From assembly GCA_934182605.1 (NCBI GenBank), contig CAKPRQ010000006.1, positions 1 to 64,000 of the forward strand: 64,000 bases of DNA. Reading direction: 5' to 3'. This document shows, piece by piece, positions 45,566-54,168 of this stretch; the stretch's first letter is position 1; every line of letters begins with the position of its first letter. Position numbers and translations under genes: made by a program. The notes beneath the pieces were generated by a model, which saw only the letters and a list, made by a program, of their open reading frames with translations, had not been told where the DNA came from and did no database searches. Origin of the DNA: an uncultured Clostridia bacterium (lineage in GTDB: Bacteria; Bacillota; Clostridia; TANB77; CAG-508).

Positions 45566-46105
45566 TTATTTGCTAAAAGGCATTCCTAATAATGTTAATA
45601 ATTCTTTTGCTTCTTCATCTGTCTTAGCAGTAGTAACAAATATTATATCCATACCTCTTAATTTATCTATTTTATCATATTCTATTTCTGGGAATATTAA
45701 CTGTTCTTTTATACCCATAGAGTAATTTCCTCTTCCATCAAATGAATTAACAGAAACACCTCTAAAATCTCTAACTCTTGGAAGTGCAACATTAAATAAT
45801 TTATAAACAAAATCATACATTTTACCAGCTCTTAATGTTACCTTACATCCAACACTTACACCTTCTCTTAATTTAAAAGCAGCTATAGCTTTTTTAGATT
45901 TTGTTACAACTGGTTTTTGACCTGTAATTAATGTTAAGTCATTAACTGCATTCTCTAAAACTTTAGGTGTATCTTTTATATCGCCTAATCCCATATTTAT
46001 AACGATTTTTTCTAATTTTGGGACTTGCATTTCTGAAGTATAACCAAATTTTTTCATCATAGCTTGTTTTACTTCTTTATCATATACTTCTTTTAACTTT
46101 TCCAT
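45566..46105 (-). CDS. rplE: 50S ribosomal protein L5
   Basis: 179 residues; KIVINMGLGDIKDTPKVLEN and KLREGVSVGCKVTLRAGKMY, RDFRGVSVNSFDGRGNYSMG. Binds 5S rRNA and contacts S13 across the subunit bridge. Confidence 0.98.
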   Translation of the reverse strand: MEKLKEVYDKEVKQAMMKKFGYTSEMQVPKLEKIVINMGLGDIKDTPKVLENAVNDLTLITGQKPVVTKSKKAIAAFKLREGVSVGCKVTLRAGKMYDFVYKLFNVALPRVRDFRGVSVNSFDGRGNYSMGIKEQLIFPEIEYDKIDKLRGMDIIFVTTAKTDEEAKELLTLLGMPFSK

Positions 46106-46129
46106 TATAAGTTTTACCTCCTTTTTTTA

Positions 46130-46447
46130 TTATTTTAGTTCTGCACCACATTTTCTGCAAACTCTTACTTTATTTTCTTTTTCTATTTTATATCCAACTT
46201 TTACTGGTTTATTACATTTTGGACATACAACACCTAGCTTTGCGCTATGTATTGGACATTCTACTGGAATTATTCCGCCTTCTTGACCTTGTTTTCTAGG
46301 TTTTGTGTGTTTTTTCCTCACATTAACACCTTTTACTATAACCTTTTCAACTTTAGGTAAAACTTGAAGTACTTCTCCTTTTTTTCCTTTATCATTTCCA
46401 GCTAAAACTTGAACTGTATCGCCTTTCTTTATTTTCACAGTTTTCAC
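46130..46447 (-). CDS. rplX: 50S ribosomal protein L24
   Basis: 105 residues. KOW motif KKGDTVQVLAGNDKGKKGEV at the start. Four cysteines (VVCPKCNKP and VRVCRKCGAE) near the end form a probable zinc ribbon. Confidence 0.98.
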   Translation of the reverse strand: MKTVKIKKGDTVQVLAGNDKGKKGEVLQVLPKVEKVIVKGVNVRKKHTKPRKQGQEGGIIPVECPIHSAKLGVVCPKCNKPVKVGYKIEKENKVRVCRKCGAELK

Positions 46448-46481
46448 CTCTTTAAAAAATATTTTTATATTACCTAGCTTA

Positions 46482-46850
46482 TTATAATACTTCTGGAGCT
46501 AATGATAATATTTTCATATAATCGTGATCTCTTAATTCTCTAGCTATAGGTCCAAATATACGAGTACCTTTAGGTGTTTTATCATCACGAATTATAACAG
46601 CAGCATTTTCATCAAATCTTAAATATGAGCCGTCTTCTCTTCTTATTGGTCTTTTTGTTCTAACTACAACAGCTTTTACGACATCACCTTTATTAACAAC
46701 GCCTCCTGGTGTTGCTGATTTTACAGAAGCTATTATTACATCACCTATACCTGCATATTTTCTATGTGATCCGCCTAAGCATCTGATACACATAATTTCT
46801 TTTGCACCAGTATTATCAGCTACTTTTAATATTGTTTGTTGTTGTACCAT
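46482..46850 (-). CDS. rplN: 50S ribosomal protein L14
   Basis: 122 residues, standard length; VADNTGAKEIMCIRCLGGSH and the signature GGVVNKGDVVKAVVVRTKRP. Start ATG with AGGAGGAAT upstream. Confidence 0.98.
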   Translation of the reverse strand: MVQQQTILKVADNTGAKEIMCIRCLGGSHRKYAGIGDVIIASVKSATPGGVVNKGDVVKAVVVRTKRPIRREDGSYLRFDENAAVIIRDDKTPKGTRIFGPIARELRDHDYMKILSLAPEVL

Positions 46851-46876
46851 GAGTCTTATTCCTCCTTATTTTAATT

Positions 46877-47140
46877 CTATTTTATTATAGCCTTTTCAAC
46901 TATTTCAACAACTCTCCATCTTTTATCTTTAGATAAAGGTCTTGTTTCCATAACTTTAACTTTATCACCAATTTGACATTTATTTTCTTCATCATGAGCT
47001 TTTAAGTTATAAGTTCTTTTTACTATTTTTCCATATACTGGGTGTTTTACATTAGTTTGTACGGCTACAACTACAGTTTTATCCATTTTATCAGATTTTA
47101 CTGTACCAATTAATACTTTACGAAGATTTCTTTCTTCCAT
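46877..47140 (-). CDS. rpsQ: 30S ribosomal protein S17
   Basis: 87 residues from ATG 47140 (MEERNLRKVLIG); AGGAGG lies 9 nt upstream, and a longer TTG frame would run through that site. GTVKSDKMDKTVVVAVQTNV and HDEENKCQIGDKVKVMETRP are typical. Confidence 0.97.
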   Translation of the reverse strand: MEERNLRKVLIGTVKSDKMDKTVVVAVQTNVKHPVYGKIVKRTYNLKAHDEENKCQIGDKVKVMETRPLSKDKRWRVVEIVEKAIIK

Positions 47141-47163
47141 TTGAAATTGCCTCCTTTCCAAAA

Positions 47164-47361
47164 CTATTTTACTTCTAATTCTCTTTGTCTTAAAACAGTT
47201 TTCATTCTTGCTATATCTTTTTTTACTTCTTTTATTCTCATAGGATTATCTAATCCATTTGTAGCTAATTTAAATCTTAATTTAAATAACTCTTGTTTTA
47301 ATTCTCCTATTTCTTTTTCTAGTTCTGGTGAAGACATTTCTTTAATTTTATTAATCTTCAT
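47164..47361 (-). CDS. rpmC: 50S ribosomal protein L29
   Basis: 65 residues from ATG 47361, which lies inside the end of rplP (11-nt overlap) behind AGGTGG. MSSPELEKEIGELKQELFKL and the ARMKTVLRQRELE ending are typical. Confidence 0.96.
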   Translation of the reverse strand: MKINKIKEMSSPELEKEIGELKQELFKLRFKLATNGLDNPMRIKEVKKDIARMKTVLRQRELEVK

Positions 47362-47791
47362 CACTATCACCACCTACTTCATTTTCTCTTGCTATAAATT
47401 TAGTTTTAATTGGTAGTTTATGTGCAGCAAGTCTTAATGCTTCTTTTGCTATATCTTCAGAAATACCTTCTATTTCAAACATTACTCTTCCTGGTTTAAC
47501 TACCGCTACCCAATATTCTACAGCACCTTTACCTTTACCCATACGAGTTCCAATAGGTTTAGTAGATATCGGTTTGTCTGGAAATAATTTTATCCAAACT
47601 TTTCCACCTCTTTTTATGAAACGAGTCATAGCTATACGAGCAGCTTCTATTTGATTTGCTGTTATTAATCCAGCTTCTAAAGCTTGTAGTCCATATTGTC
47701 CTTCAGTAACTTTATTTCCTCTTGTAGCTTTTCCTCTATTTCTACCTTTTTGCATCTTTCTATATTTAGTCTTTTTTGGCATTACTGGCAT
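47351..47791 (-). CDS. rplP: 50S ribosomal protein L16
   Basis: 146 residues. MPKKTKYRKMQKGRNRGKAT, RGGKVWIKLFPDKPISTKPI and GTRMGKGKGAVEYWVAVVKP are diagnostic. Start overlaps the rpsC stop by one base. The tail GGDSDED is acidic. Confidence 0.98.
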   Translation of the reverse strand: MPVMPKKTKYRKMQKGRNRGKATRGNKVTEGQYGLQALEAGLITANQIEAARIAMTRFIKRGGKVWIKLFPDKPISTKPIGTRMGKGKGAVEYWVAVVKPGRVMFEIEGISEDIAKEALRLAAHKLPIKTKFIARENEVGGDSDED

Positions 47792-48459
47792 TAGTCTTCT
47801 CCTCCTTCTTTACTCTCTTTTTTAGGTTTTTCAGGAAGAACTTCACCTTTATATATCCAAACTTTAACACCGATTTTTCCATATGTTGTATTTGCTTCTG
47901 CAAATCCATAATCTATATCAGCTCTCAAAGTTTGAAGAGGAATAGTTCCTTCTTTGTAGAATTCTGTTCTTGCCATATCAGCTCCACCTAATCTACCAGA
48001 TACAGATGTTTTTATTCCTAATGCTCCTGCTTTCATTGCTTTTTGCATTACAGATTTCATTGCTTTTCTAAAAGAAATTCTTCTTTCTAATTGTCCAGCA
48101 ACATTTTCTGCTACTAATTGAGCATTTATATCTACATCTTTAACCTCTACAATATTTAAGTTTACATCTTTACCTATCATTTTAACTAATTCTGCTTTTA
48201 AGCTTTCTGCTAAGTTTCCACCTTTTCCAATTACTAAACCTGGTTTTGCTGTGAAAACATTTACTTTTACCATTTTGGCTGTTCTTTCGATTTCTATTTT
48301 TGAAATTCCACTTGCATATAATTTGCTTTTTACAAATTTACGTATTTTAACGTCTTCTACTAAGTAGTCTCCAAAGTTTTTTGAGTCTGCGTACCATTTT
48401 GAACTCCAATCTTTGATTATTCCTACTCTCATTCCATGTGGATGCATTTTTTGCCCCAT
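47791..48459 (-). CDS. rpsC: 30S ribosomal protein S3
   Basis: 222 residues from ATG 48459 (MGQKMHPHGMRVG, AGGAGG upstream). KH domain with VFTAKPGLVIGKGGNLAESL; C-terminal GRLGGADMARTEFYKEGTIP. Confidence 0.98.
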   Translation of the reverse strand: MGQKMHPHGMRVGIIKDWSSKWYADSKNFGDYLVEDVKIRKFVKSKLYASGISKIEIERTAKMVKVNVFTAKPGLVIGKGGNLAESLKAELVKMIGKDVNLNIVEVKDVDINAQLVAENVAGQLERRISFRKAMKSVMQKAMKAGALGIKTSVSGRLGGADMARTEFYKEGTIPLQTLRADIDYGFAEANTTYGKIGVKVWIYKGEVLPEKPKKESKEGGED

Positions 48460-48481
48460 CTTAAAATCCTCCTCTCTTTCT

Positions 48482-48844
48482 TTATGCAATCTCTCTTAAT
48501 ACTATTGTTATATGACTTGTTCTTTTTCTAATTCTTACTGCTGAACCTTTTGCAGCTGGTCTTATTCTTTTTAATGTAGGTCCTTGATTAGCATATATTT
48601 CACTAACTACTAAGTTATTTCTAGTCATATGATTATTATTTTCTGCATTTGCTAATGCTGATTTTAATAATTTTTCTATTATTTCTGCTGAAGCTTTAGG
48701 TGCAAATTTTACGATTGCTAATGCTTCATTTACGCTTTTCCCTCTAATTAAGTCAGCAACTATCTTTACTTTTCTAGCTGAAATTCTAGCATAACGCAAT
48801 TCTGCTCTAGCTTCTTTAACTTGATTTTCTAATTGTTCTGGCAC
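48482..48844 (-). CDS. rplV: 50S ribosomal protein L22
   Basis: 120 residues, started by GTG at 48844 with AGGAGG 9 nt upstream. LRYARISARKVKIVADLIRG and the exit-tunnel loop KRIRPAAKGSAVRIRKRTSH are typical. Confidence 0.97.
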   Translation of the reverse strand: MPEQLENQVKEARAELRYARISARKVKIVADLIRGKSVNEALAIVKFAPKASAEIIEKLLKSALANAENNNHMTRNNLVVSEIYANQGPTLKRIRPAAKGSAVRIRKRTSHITIVLREIA

Positions 48845-48868
48845 TTTCTTTACCTCCTAATTTTTATT

Positions 48869-49147
48869 TTACTTAACAGCTGATGCTTTTTCTCCTGCAT
48901 GACCTTTAAAAGTTCTTGTTGGTGCGAATTCACCTAACTTATGTCCAATCATTTCTTCTGTTATATATACAGGAACATGTTTTCTCCCATCATGAACAGC
49001 TATTGTATGACCAACCATTTGTGGGTATATTGTAGATGCTCTTGACCATGTTTTTAATACTTCTTTTTTGTTTTGCTCATTTAATGCTGTTATTCTTTTC
49101 ATTAATTCTGGTGCTACAAATGGTGCTTTTTTACTTGATCTACTCAT
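48869..49147 (-). CDS. rpsS: 30S ribosomal protein S19
   Basis: 92 residues; WSRASTIYPQMVGHTIAVHD and HKLGEFAPTRTFKGHAG are diagnostic. Confidence 0.98.
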   Translation of the reverse strand: MSRSSKKAPFVAPELMKRITALNEQNKKEVLKTWSRASTIYPQMVGHTIAVHDGRKHVPVYITEEMIGHKLGEFAPTRTFKGHAGEKASAVK

Positions 49148-49152
49148 AACGC

Positions 49153-49980
49153 TTATTTCCTCCTTTTAACAATAAACTTACTTGATTGTTTCTTATTATT
49201 TCTTGTCTTATATCCTAAAGCTGGTTTACCCCAAGGAGTTAATGGACCTGCGTGTCCTATTGGTGCTCTACCTTCTCCACCACCATGTGGGTGATCATTA
49301 GGGTTCATTACGCTACCTCTTACAGTAGGTCTGATTCCTAAATGTCTGCTCTTTCCAGCTTTTCCTAATTTAATGTTTTCATGATCTGTATTACCTACAG
49401 TGCCTATTGTTGCTCTACAAGTAACTAATATAAGTCTCATTTCTCCTGAAGGTAATCTTAAGTGTGCATATCTACCTTCTTTAGCCATTAATTGAGCTTC
49501 TTGGCCAGCAGCTCTTACTAATTTACCACCTTGACCAGGTCTTAACTCAACATTATGAATCATTGTACCTACTGGTATATTTGCTATTGGTAAACAATTT
49601 CCAACTTTTATATCAGCATTTGAACCTGATACTACTTTATCTCCTTCAGTTAATCCAACTGGTGCTAATATATATGCTTTTTCTCCATCTTCATATTGGA
49701 TTAAAGCTATATTACTACTACGGTTTGGATCATATTCGATTCCTATAACTGTAGCTACCATATTGTCTTTATTACGTTTAAAATCGATTATTCTATATTT
49801 TCTTCTACTTCCTCCACCTTGATGTCTTACTGTAATTCTACCATAAGAATTTCTACCTGCATTTTTCTTTTTTGTAGCAAGTAAAGATTTTTCAGGAGTC
49901 TTCTTTGTAATTTCTTCGAAAGAAGATACAGTCATATTTCTTGTTGATGGAGTAATTGGTTTATAATGTTTAATTCCCAT
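49153..49980 (-). CDS. rplB: 50S ribosomal protein L2
   Basis: 275 residues from ATG 49980 (MGIKHYKPITPSTRNMTVSS; GGGAGAG upstream); the open frame extends further but without a site. The peptidyl-transferase region signature MNPNDHPHGGGEGRAPIG is intact. Confidence 0.98.
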   Translation of the reverse strand: MGIKHYKPITPSTRNMTVSSFEEITKKTPEKSLLATKKKNAGRNSYGRITVRHQGGGSRRKYRIIDFKRNKDNMVATVIGIEYDPNRSSNIALIQYEDGEKAYILAPVGLTEGDKVVSGSNADIKVGNCLPIANIPVGTMIHNVELRPGQGGKLVRAAGQEAQLMAKEGRYAHLRLPSGEMRLILVTCRATIGTVGNTDHENIKLGKAGKSRHLGIRPTVRGSVMNPNDHPHGGGEGRAPIGHAGPLTPWGKPALGYKTRNNKKQSSKFIVKRRK

Positions 49981-50053
49981 TTTAAGTTCTCTCCCTTTCT
50001 TTCTATAACGGATTTTTTTCCTGCTCCGCAACAGATATTTTATTTGCTTATAC

Positions 50054-50401
50054 TTAAGCTCCCATAAATTCATCGATAGATTCTTTGTATTTTCTATCTT
50101 CTTTTACAGATTTTCCACCTTTAGTTAAGTATGTTCTAGTTTCTGGATTGGTATCTATTGTTACAATAGCTTTTTTCCAGTCACTTGTCATACCTCTGTG
50201 TACTCCCACTCTTTTTGCTTTACCTTTAACACTTATTGTGTTAACTTTTAATACTTTAACATCAAAAAGCATCTCAACAGCGTGCGCTATTTGAACCTTT
50301 GTTGCATTTCTATTTACTTCAAAAGTATATTTTCCAAATTGAATATCCATATTACTTTTTTCTGTAATTATTGGTCTTACTATAATATCTTCTGGCTTCA
50401 T
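50054..50401 (-). CDS. rplW: 50S ribosomal protein L23
   Basis: 115 residues; IIVRPIITEKSNMDIQFGKY and YTFEVNRNATKVQIAHAVEM. Lies at the exit tunnel and binds trigger factor and SRP. Starts directly after the rplD stop. Confidence 0.97.
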   Translation of the reverse strand: MKPEDIIVRPIITEKSNMDIQFGKYTFEVNRNATKVQIAHAVEMLFDVKVLKVNTISVKGKAKRVGVHRGMTSDWKKAIVTIDTNPETRTYLTKGGKSVKEDRKYKESIDEFMGA

Positions 50402-51025
50402 TTATGCGTACACCTCCTCGATTTTTTTAACAGCATCTAATGTTAAAATTAATTTATTATATTTTAATAAATCATACACATTTATTGTGTTTACTAAAGA
50501 AGTTTTAACATTTTCTATATTTCTTGCTGATTTTTGTACATTTTCATTTTTTTCTGGTAAAACTATTAAAGTTTTTCCTTCTACTTTTAAATTATTCAAT
50601 GCACTTACCATTGATTTTGTTTTTATTTCTTTTAATGGTAATGTATCAACTACTATTAATTGATTTTCAATTACTTTAGAACTTAATACTGATTTTAAAG
50701 CTAATCTTCTTTCTTTTTTATTAACTCTATATTTATAGCTACGAGGTTTTGGTCCTAATGCAATACCTCCCTTAATCCATTGTGGTGCTCTTATACTACC
50801 TTGTCTAGCTCTACCAGTACCTTTTTGTCTCCATGGCTTTTTACCACCACCACGTACTTCTGCTCTAGTTTTAGTACTTTGAGTACCTTGTCTTTGATTA
50901 GCTAAGTAATTTACTAATACTGCATGTACTACATTTTCATTTGGTATAATTCCAAAGATTTCTTCTTTTAATTCAACTTCGCTAACCTTTTTACCGTCTA
51001 TATTATATACGTCTACTTTAGGCAT
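50402..51025 (-). CDS. rplD: 50S ribosomal protein L4
   Basis: 207 residues; GGGKKPWRQKGTGRARQGSI is the exit-tunnel loop. L4 represses the S10 operon in gamma-proteobacteria; whether it does here is unknown. Confidence 0.98.
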   Translation of the reverse strand: MPKVDVYNIDGKKVSEVELKEEIFGIIPNENVVHAVLVNYLANQRQGTQSTKTRAEVRGGGKKPWRQKGTGRARQGSIRAPQWIKGGIALGPKPRSYKYRVNKKERRLALKSVLSSKVIENQLIVVDTLPLKEIKTKSMVSALNNLKVEGKTLIVLPEKNENVQKSARNIENVKTSLVNTINVYDLLKYNKLILTLDAVKKIEEVYA

Positions 51026-51049
51026 TTTCTACTTCCTCCTTCTTTCAAA

Positions 51050-51682
51050 TTAACCTTTTTTAACTGCGTTTTTTACTTTTAAGATTGCTCCTTTAGGTCC
51101 AGGCACGCTACCTTTAACTAATATAACATTTTTATCTAAATCTACTCTTACAACTTTTAAGTTTTGTATTGTTACTGTTACATGTCCCATATGTCCTGGT
51201 AATTTTTTACCTTTAAATACTCTACCTGGAGTTGCACAAGCACCCATTGAACCTGGTCTTCTGTGATACATAGAACCATGTCCCATTGGTCCTCTTTGTT
51301 GTCCATGACGTTTTATAACACCTTGGAAACCTTTTCCTTTAGATACACCTTGTATATCTACTATATCTTCTGCTTTGAATATGTCCGCTTTTATTTCGTT
51401 ACCTACTTTAAAACCTTCTATATCATCAAGTCTAAATTCTCTTAAATGTTTTTTTGGTGCAAGTTTTGCTTTATTGAAATGTCCTTTAATTGGTTCTATA
51501 ACTTTCTTTTCTTTAACATTTCCAAAACCTAATTGCACTGCTTTGTATCCATCTGTTTCTTCATTTTTTATTTGTACTACTGTACAAGGTCCAGCTTCTA
51601 AAACTGTAACTGGAATAACTGCTCCATTTTCATCAAAAATTTGTGTCATTCCTAATTTTTTTGCGATTAAACCTTTATTCAT
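51050..51682 (-). CDS. rplC: 50S ribosomal protein L3
   Basis: 210 residues; KGFQGVIKRHGQQRGPMGHG with GQR-type loop near the peptidyl-transferase centre and GACATPGRVFKGKKLPGHMG. Start ATG with AGGAGG upstream; a small inverted repeat (GCTGAA/TTCAGC) lies in the 97-nt spacer to rpsJ. Confidence 0.98.
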   Translation of the reverse strand: MNKGLIAKKLGMTQIFDENGAVIPVTVLEAGPCTVVQIKNEETDGYKAVQLGFGNVKEKKVIEPIKGHFNKAKLAPKKHLREFRLDDIEGFKVGNEIKADIFKAEDIVDIQGVSKGKGFQGVIKRHGQQRGPMGHGSMYHRRPGSMGACATPGRVFKGKKLPGHMGHVTVTIQNLKVVRVDLDKNVILVKGSVPGPKGAILKVKNAVKKG

Positions 51683-51779
51683 TATTCTATATCCTCCTAA
51701 CTATTGGCTGAATTTTTCAGCTTGGTTTTTTATTTTGTTCTTTTTAAGTATGAACAGTACTTGTTTAATCTTTTAGAAA

Positions 51780-52109
51780 TTATAATTTAATTTCTATATC
51801 AACACCAGCTGGTAAATCTAATTTTTTAAGATTTTCAACTGTTTTTTGTGTTGGGTAAAGAATATCTATAACTCTTTTATGTGTTCTCATTTCAAATTGT
51901 TCCCTTGAATCTTTATGTTTGTGTGGAGAACGTAAAATTGTTACGATTTCTTTCTTTGTTGGAAGTGGAATTGGTCCTGAAACTTTTGCACCTGTTCTTT
52001 TAGCTGTTTCTACTATTTTTTCAGCAGACTGTTCTAAAATAAGATGATCATAAGCTTTTAGTCTAATTCTAATTTTTTCACTCCCTACAGTTTGTTTTGA
52101 TGTTGCCAT
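51780..52109 (-). CDS. rpsJ: 30S ribosomal protein S10
   Basis: 109 residues from ATG 52109 (MATSKQTVGSEKIRIRLKAY; AAGGAGGG 10 nt upstream). PIPLPTKKEIVTILRSPHKH is diagnostic; also known as the NusE antitermination factor. First gene of the ribosomal cluster. Confidence 0.98.
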   Translation of the reverse strand: MATSKQTVGSEKIRIRLKAYDHLILEQSAEKIVETAKRTGAKVSGPIPLPTKKEIVTILRSPHKHKDSREQFEMRTHKRVIDILYPTQKTVENLKKLDLPAGVDIEIKL

Positions 52110-52343
52110 ATTAAAATTTCCCTCCTTAATAAAAATTTTACCGGCAGTTATCAACGCACCCTAGTGTTTTTATTATAAACATACTAAAATCCAAGTAATA
52201 TCTAATTGTATTCTTGGAATAAGTGCTTTTTTGAAACTTATCCGCCTGGTCATAGCCAAAGACATACTCCACAAGAGTTCCCTCCGTTGCTTCAAAACTT
52301 CAACGTAGCTACATCTTGCTTCAACGCAAATCTAATCACATAC
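52110..52343 (-). ncRNA. Structured leader of the S10 operon
   Basis: About 230 nt between the promoter and rpsJ. It is visibly richer in G+C than spacers around it and contains short repeats (GCGTTGAAGC, ACGTTGAAG, TTGAAGCAACG) plus AACTCTTGTGGAGTATGTCT and CTATGACCAGGCGGATAAGT, which suggest stems. A long structured leader before rpsJ points to regulation by a ribosomal protein or attenuation. The class is not recognised. Confidence 0.5.
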
Positions 52344-52349
52344 TCTAAT

Positions 52350-52378
52350 ATTATACATGGTTTTTATTTGAATGTCAA
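52350..52378 (-). promoter_or_regulatory. Promoter of the S10 ribosomal cluster
   Basis: -35 TTGACA (52378-52373), 17-nt spacer, -10 TATAAT (52355-52350): a consensus sigma-A promoter, as expected for about 30 genes downstream. Confidence 0.9.
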
Positions 52379-52407
52379 GCAAAATTTGGAAAGTTTTTAA
52401 AAAAAGT

Positions 52408-52556
52408 GTTACAGTTTAATAAGAAAACATATAACTTTTACAAAATCGTGATATATAGCTATTTGTAAGTCAAGACCTGGATTGTGTCACCCTAGATATG
52501 TTTTGACTAAAATAGCTATATATCACGATTTTGTAAAATATTTAGTGAACAGTAAC
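52408..52556. repeat. Hairpin element E7 (type A)
   Basis: 149 bp; left end GTTACAGTTTAATAA, right end TTTAGTGAACAGTAAC. Arms CAAAATCGTGATATATAGCT and its complement are nearly perfect; loop GACCTGGATTGTGTCACCCT in E1 orientation. It sits 30 bp upstream of the S10 promoter and 38 bp beyond the terminator of island gene B. Confidence 0.82.
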
Positions 52557-52593
52557 AGAAAAGTCTAAACTGTGATGACAACAATAGTTTAAA

Positions 52594-52617
52594 GAAGGTC
52601 CCTATTTAGGGACCTTC
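52594..52617 (-). terminator. Terminator of GC-richer island gene B
   Basis: A perfect 10-bp stem, GAAGGTCCCT/AGGGACCTTC with a four-base loop, followed on the minus strand by TTTAAACT; 30 nt after the stop of the 147-residue gene. Confidence 0.85.
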
Positions 52618-52646
52618 AATTCCTTTCAGTTTATTTCAAAGTGCTC

Positions 52647-53090
52647 TTACCTGTTTTTTTCACTATCGTTAAACCGAACAGAAAAACCGCTTTTACCAGC
52701 ATCTTTCTGTATGTATTCATAAATTATCGCCATCGATACATCTATCATTTCCTCCACGTCTTTGTACAAGGTTAATTCTTTCTTAGGCCAAAAGCCTAAC
52801 AAAATTTCACTTATCCCCTCCTCGTCATATTTATAAACGGTAAACTCCAGAGTATAATGATACCTCAACATATCATTTTCTTTTTTCCATATTTTACTTT
52901 TGGAATTGACCACAATACTAACAATTTTATTATTTCTGACGTTTTCGGAAATCTCTGTACTTTCCAACAACTCCGTCCATTGTGCTTTTTTCTTAGAATT
53001 TTCCTCCACATAGTGAAGGAAACTACAAATAGCAACAACTAGGACGAAAATACTTATGACAGCAATAAGGTTGCTGGTTGCCGGTTTCAT
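52647..53090 (-). CDS. Island gene B: membrane-anchored hypothetical
   Basis: 147 residues. Residues about 6-25 are one hydrophobic anchor (NLIAVISIFVLVVAICSFL), then a charged coil (EENSKKKAQWTELLESTEIS) and a mixed beta-like domain (MLRYHYTLEFTVYKYDEEG...ILLGFWPKKELTLYKDVEEM). Not recognised. The base composition is less AT-rich than its neighbours and it uses CGG once in frame as Arg (52676-52674, SVRF), unlike host genes. It has AAGGAG 7 nt before its ATG, an extended -10 promoter and its own terminator: a single-gene unit between the pilin-like gene and the S10 promoter, like islands A and C. Confidence 0.7.
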   Translation of the reverse strand: MKPATSNLIAVISIFVLVVAICSFLHYVEENSKKKAQWTELLESTEISENVRNNKIVSIVVNSKSKIWKKENDMLRYHYTLEFTVYKYDEEGISEILLGFWPKKELTLYKDVEEMIDVSMAIIYEYIQKDAGKSGFSVRFNDSEKNR

Positions 53091-53127
53091 TTAAGAACTC
53101 CTTGATAAATTGTTAAAAAATTTATAT

Positions 53128-53133
53128 ATATTG
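53128..53133 (-). promoter_or_regulatory. Extended -10 of island gene B
   Basis: On the minus strand TGCTACAAT lies about 40 bp before the start codon: an extended -10 box (TG-n-TACAAT). The -35 is weak (TTTATT-like). Confidence 0.5.
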
Positions 53134-53188
53134 TAGCATACTTTACATAAAAAATAAAGTACCTTGAATTGTTTTTAATCTTTAAAAT

Positions 53189-53205
53189 TACAGTTCAGTG
53201 TAACT
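53189..53205. repeat. Minimal hairpin-element remnant
   Basis: TTACAGTTCAGTGTAAC joins a left end (TTACAGTTCAGT) to a right end (GTAAC) with no arms between, suggesting a nearly complete internal deletion of a type A element. Confidence 0.45.
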
Positions 53206-53297
53206 TTATAAATAAAGCTCTAGTTATTATTAATCTTATTCATGAAAAAATAAAAATAGCAAAGAAACTCTATTGCCATTTTTACTGTTTAGTTATT

Positions 53298-54056
53298 TTA
53301 ACTAATTCTTTTCCACATATAGCATGTTATATATGGTTGTATATTGTTATGTGCAGCAGAACTTCCAACCGAACTAGTTGTTTTAGATGATGAAGATGCA
53401 GTAGTTAAAAAATTGGTATATGTAGCTCCTAACCCTGTAGATACAGACTTTACGCCTCTTGTTGATGATGTGCCTGTAACAGCAGTTAATGTATGACTAT
53501 GTGCAGGCATTTCTTGAACAGTTAATAAATGATTATATTCACCACCTGTTTGATTTATTATAAATTCCAACTGTTCTCCTCTTGTATCTTCACCAATTCC
53601 AACTCCAACTAGAGTTCTACCTTGTCCATAAGCTTCCCAAGTACCTCCGAACAAATCTGCTGGATTTGTTTCAATTGTACCTAAATAAATTGAACCCACG
53701 GGATAAGCTTGCAATATATCTCCCATTCCTTGATTCTCTAGCTCCTCTACTCTTGAAATCAAATCATTTACTATATTTCGCAATTCATCATCTGATATAT
53801 CTCCACCATTTATATCATCATTAGCTAACAAATTATTAATATAATCAGCCTCATTTTGAGCAGCTTGTGTATATTTTTCTGATGCAGCATTTATTCTATC
53901 AAAAAAATTATTGTCTCCAAAAATAAAACTAATAGCTACTCCTGCTAAAATCAACATTATTATTACAGTTATTACTAATGTTATTAAAGTTATTCCCTTA
54001 TTTTTTTCTTTTTCACCTATATAACAATAAAATTTTCTAATTATATATTTTAACAT
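53298..54056 (-). CDS. Prepilin-like N-terminus fused to tail-collar domain
   Basis: 252 residues. The N-terminus (KNKGITLITLVITVIIMLIL, about 18-37) resembles the type IV prepilin cleavage site and hydrophobic helix, though with Ile instead of the usual Phe after Gly and no Glu5. A helical stalk follows (about 55-105, ISRVEELENQG). The rest is a phage tail-fibre/collar-like domain: AYPVGSIYLGTIETNPADLF, GGTWEAYGQGRTLVGVG, VQEMPAHSHT and the end HNNIQPYITCYMWKRIS, as in short tail fibres. So a surface-anchored adhesin built from a pilin anchor and a phage receptor-binding fold is likely (inference). Good promoter and AGGAGG upstream; alone, no pilus genes nearby. Confidence 0.75.
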   Translation of the reverse strand: MLKYIIRKFYCYIGEKEKNKGITLITLVITVIIMLILAGVAISFIFGDNNFFDRINAASEKYTQAAQNEADYINNLLANDDINGGDISDDELRNIVNDLISRVEELENQGMGDILQAYPVGSIYLGTIETNPADLFGGTWEAYGQGRTLVGVGIGEDTRGEQLEFIINQTGGEYNHLLTVQEMPAHSHTLTAVTGTSSTRGVKSVSTGLGATYTNFLTTASSSSKTTSSVGSSAAHNNIQPYITCYMWKRIS

Positions 54057-54139
54057 TTTATATTCCTCCTAAATTTTTAAATATAACTATATACTAATTA
54101 TATCTTACTTTTTTCTTCTGACGATATTAAATTATATTT

Positions 54140-54168
54140 ATTATATCATTCTCTTTTATAATTGTAAA
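54140..54168 (-). promoter_or_regulatory. Promoter of the pilin-collar gene
   Basis: -35 TTTACA (54168-54163), 17-nt spacer, -10 TATAAT (54145-54140); about 85 nt of leader before the start codon. Confidence 0.65.

Noticed and set aside
49981..50073. N-terminal extension of L2
   Set aside because: No ribosome binding site at the upstream start; the sequence is the rplW-rplB spacer and contains a CGG only as non-coding text.
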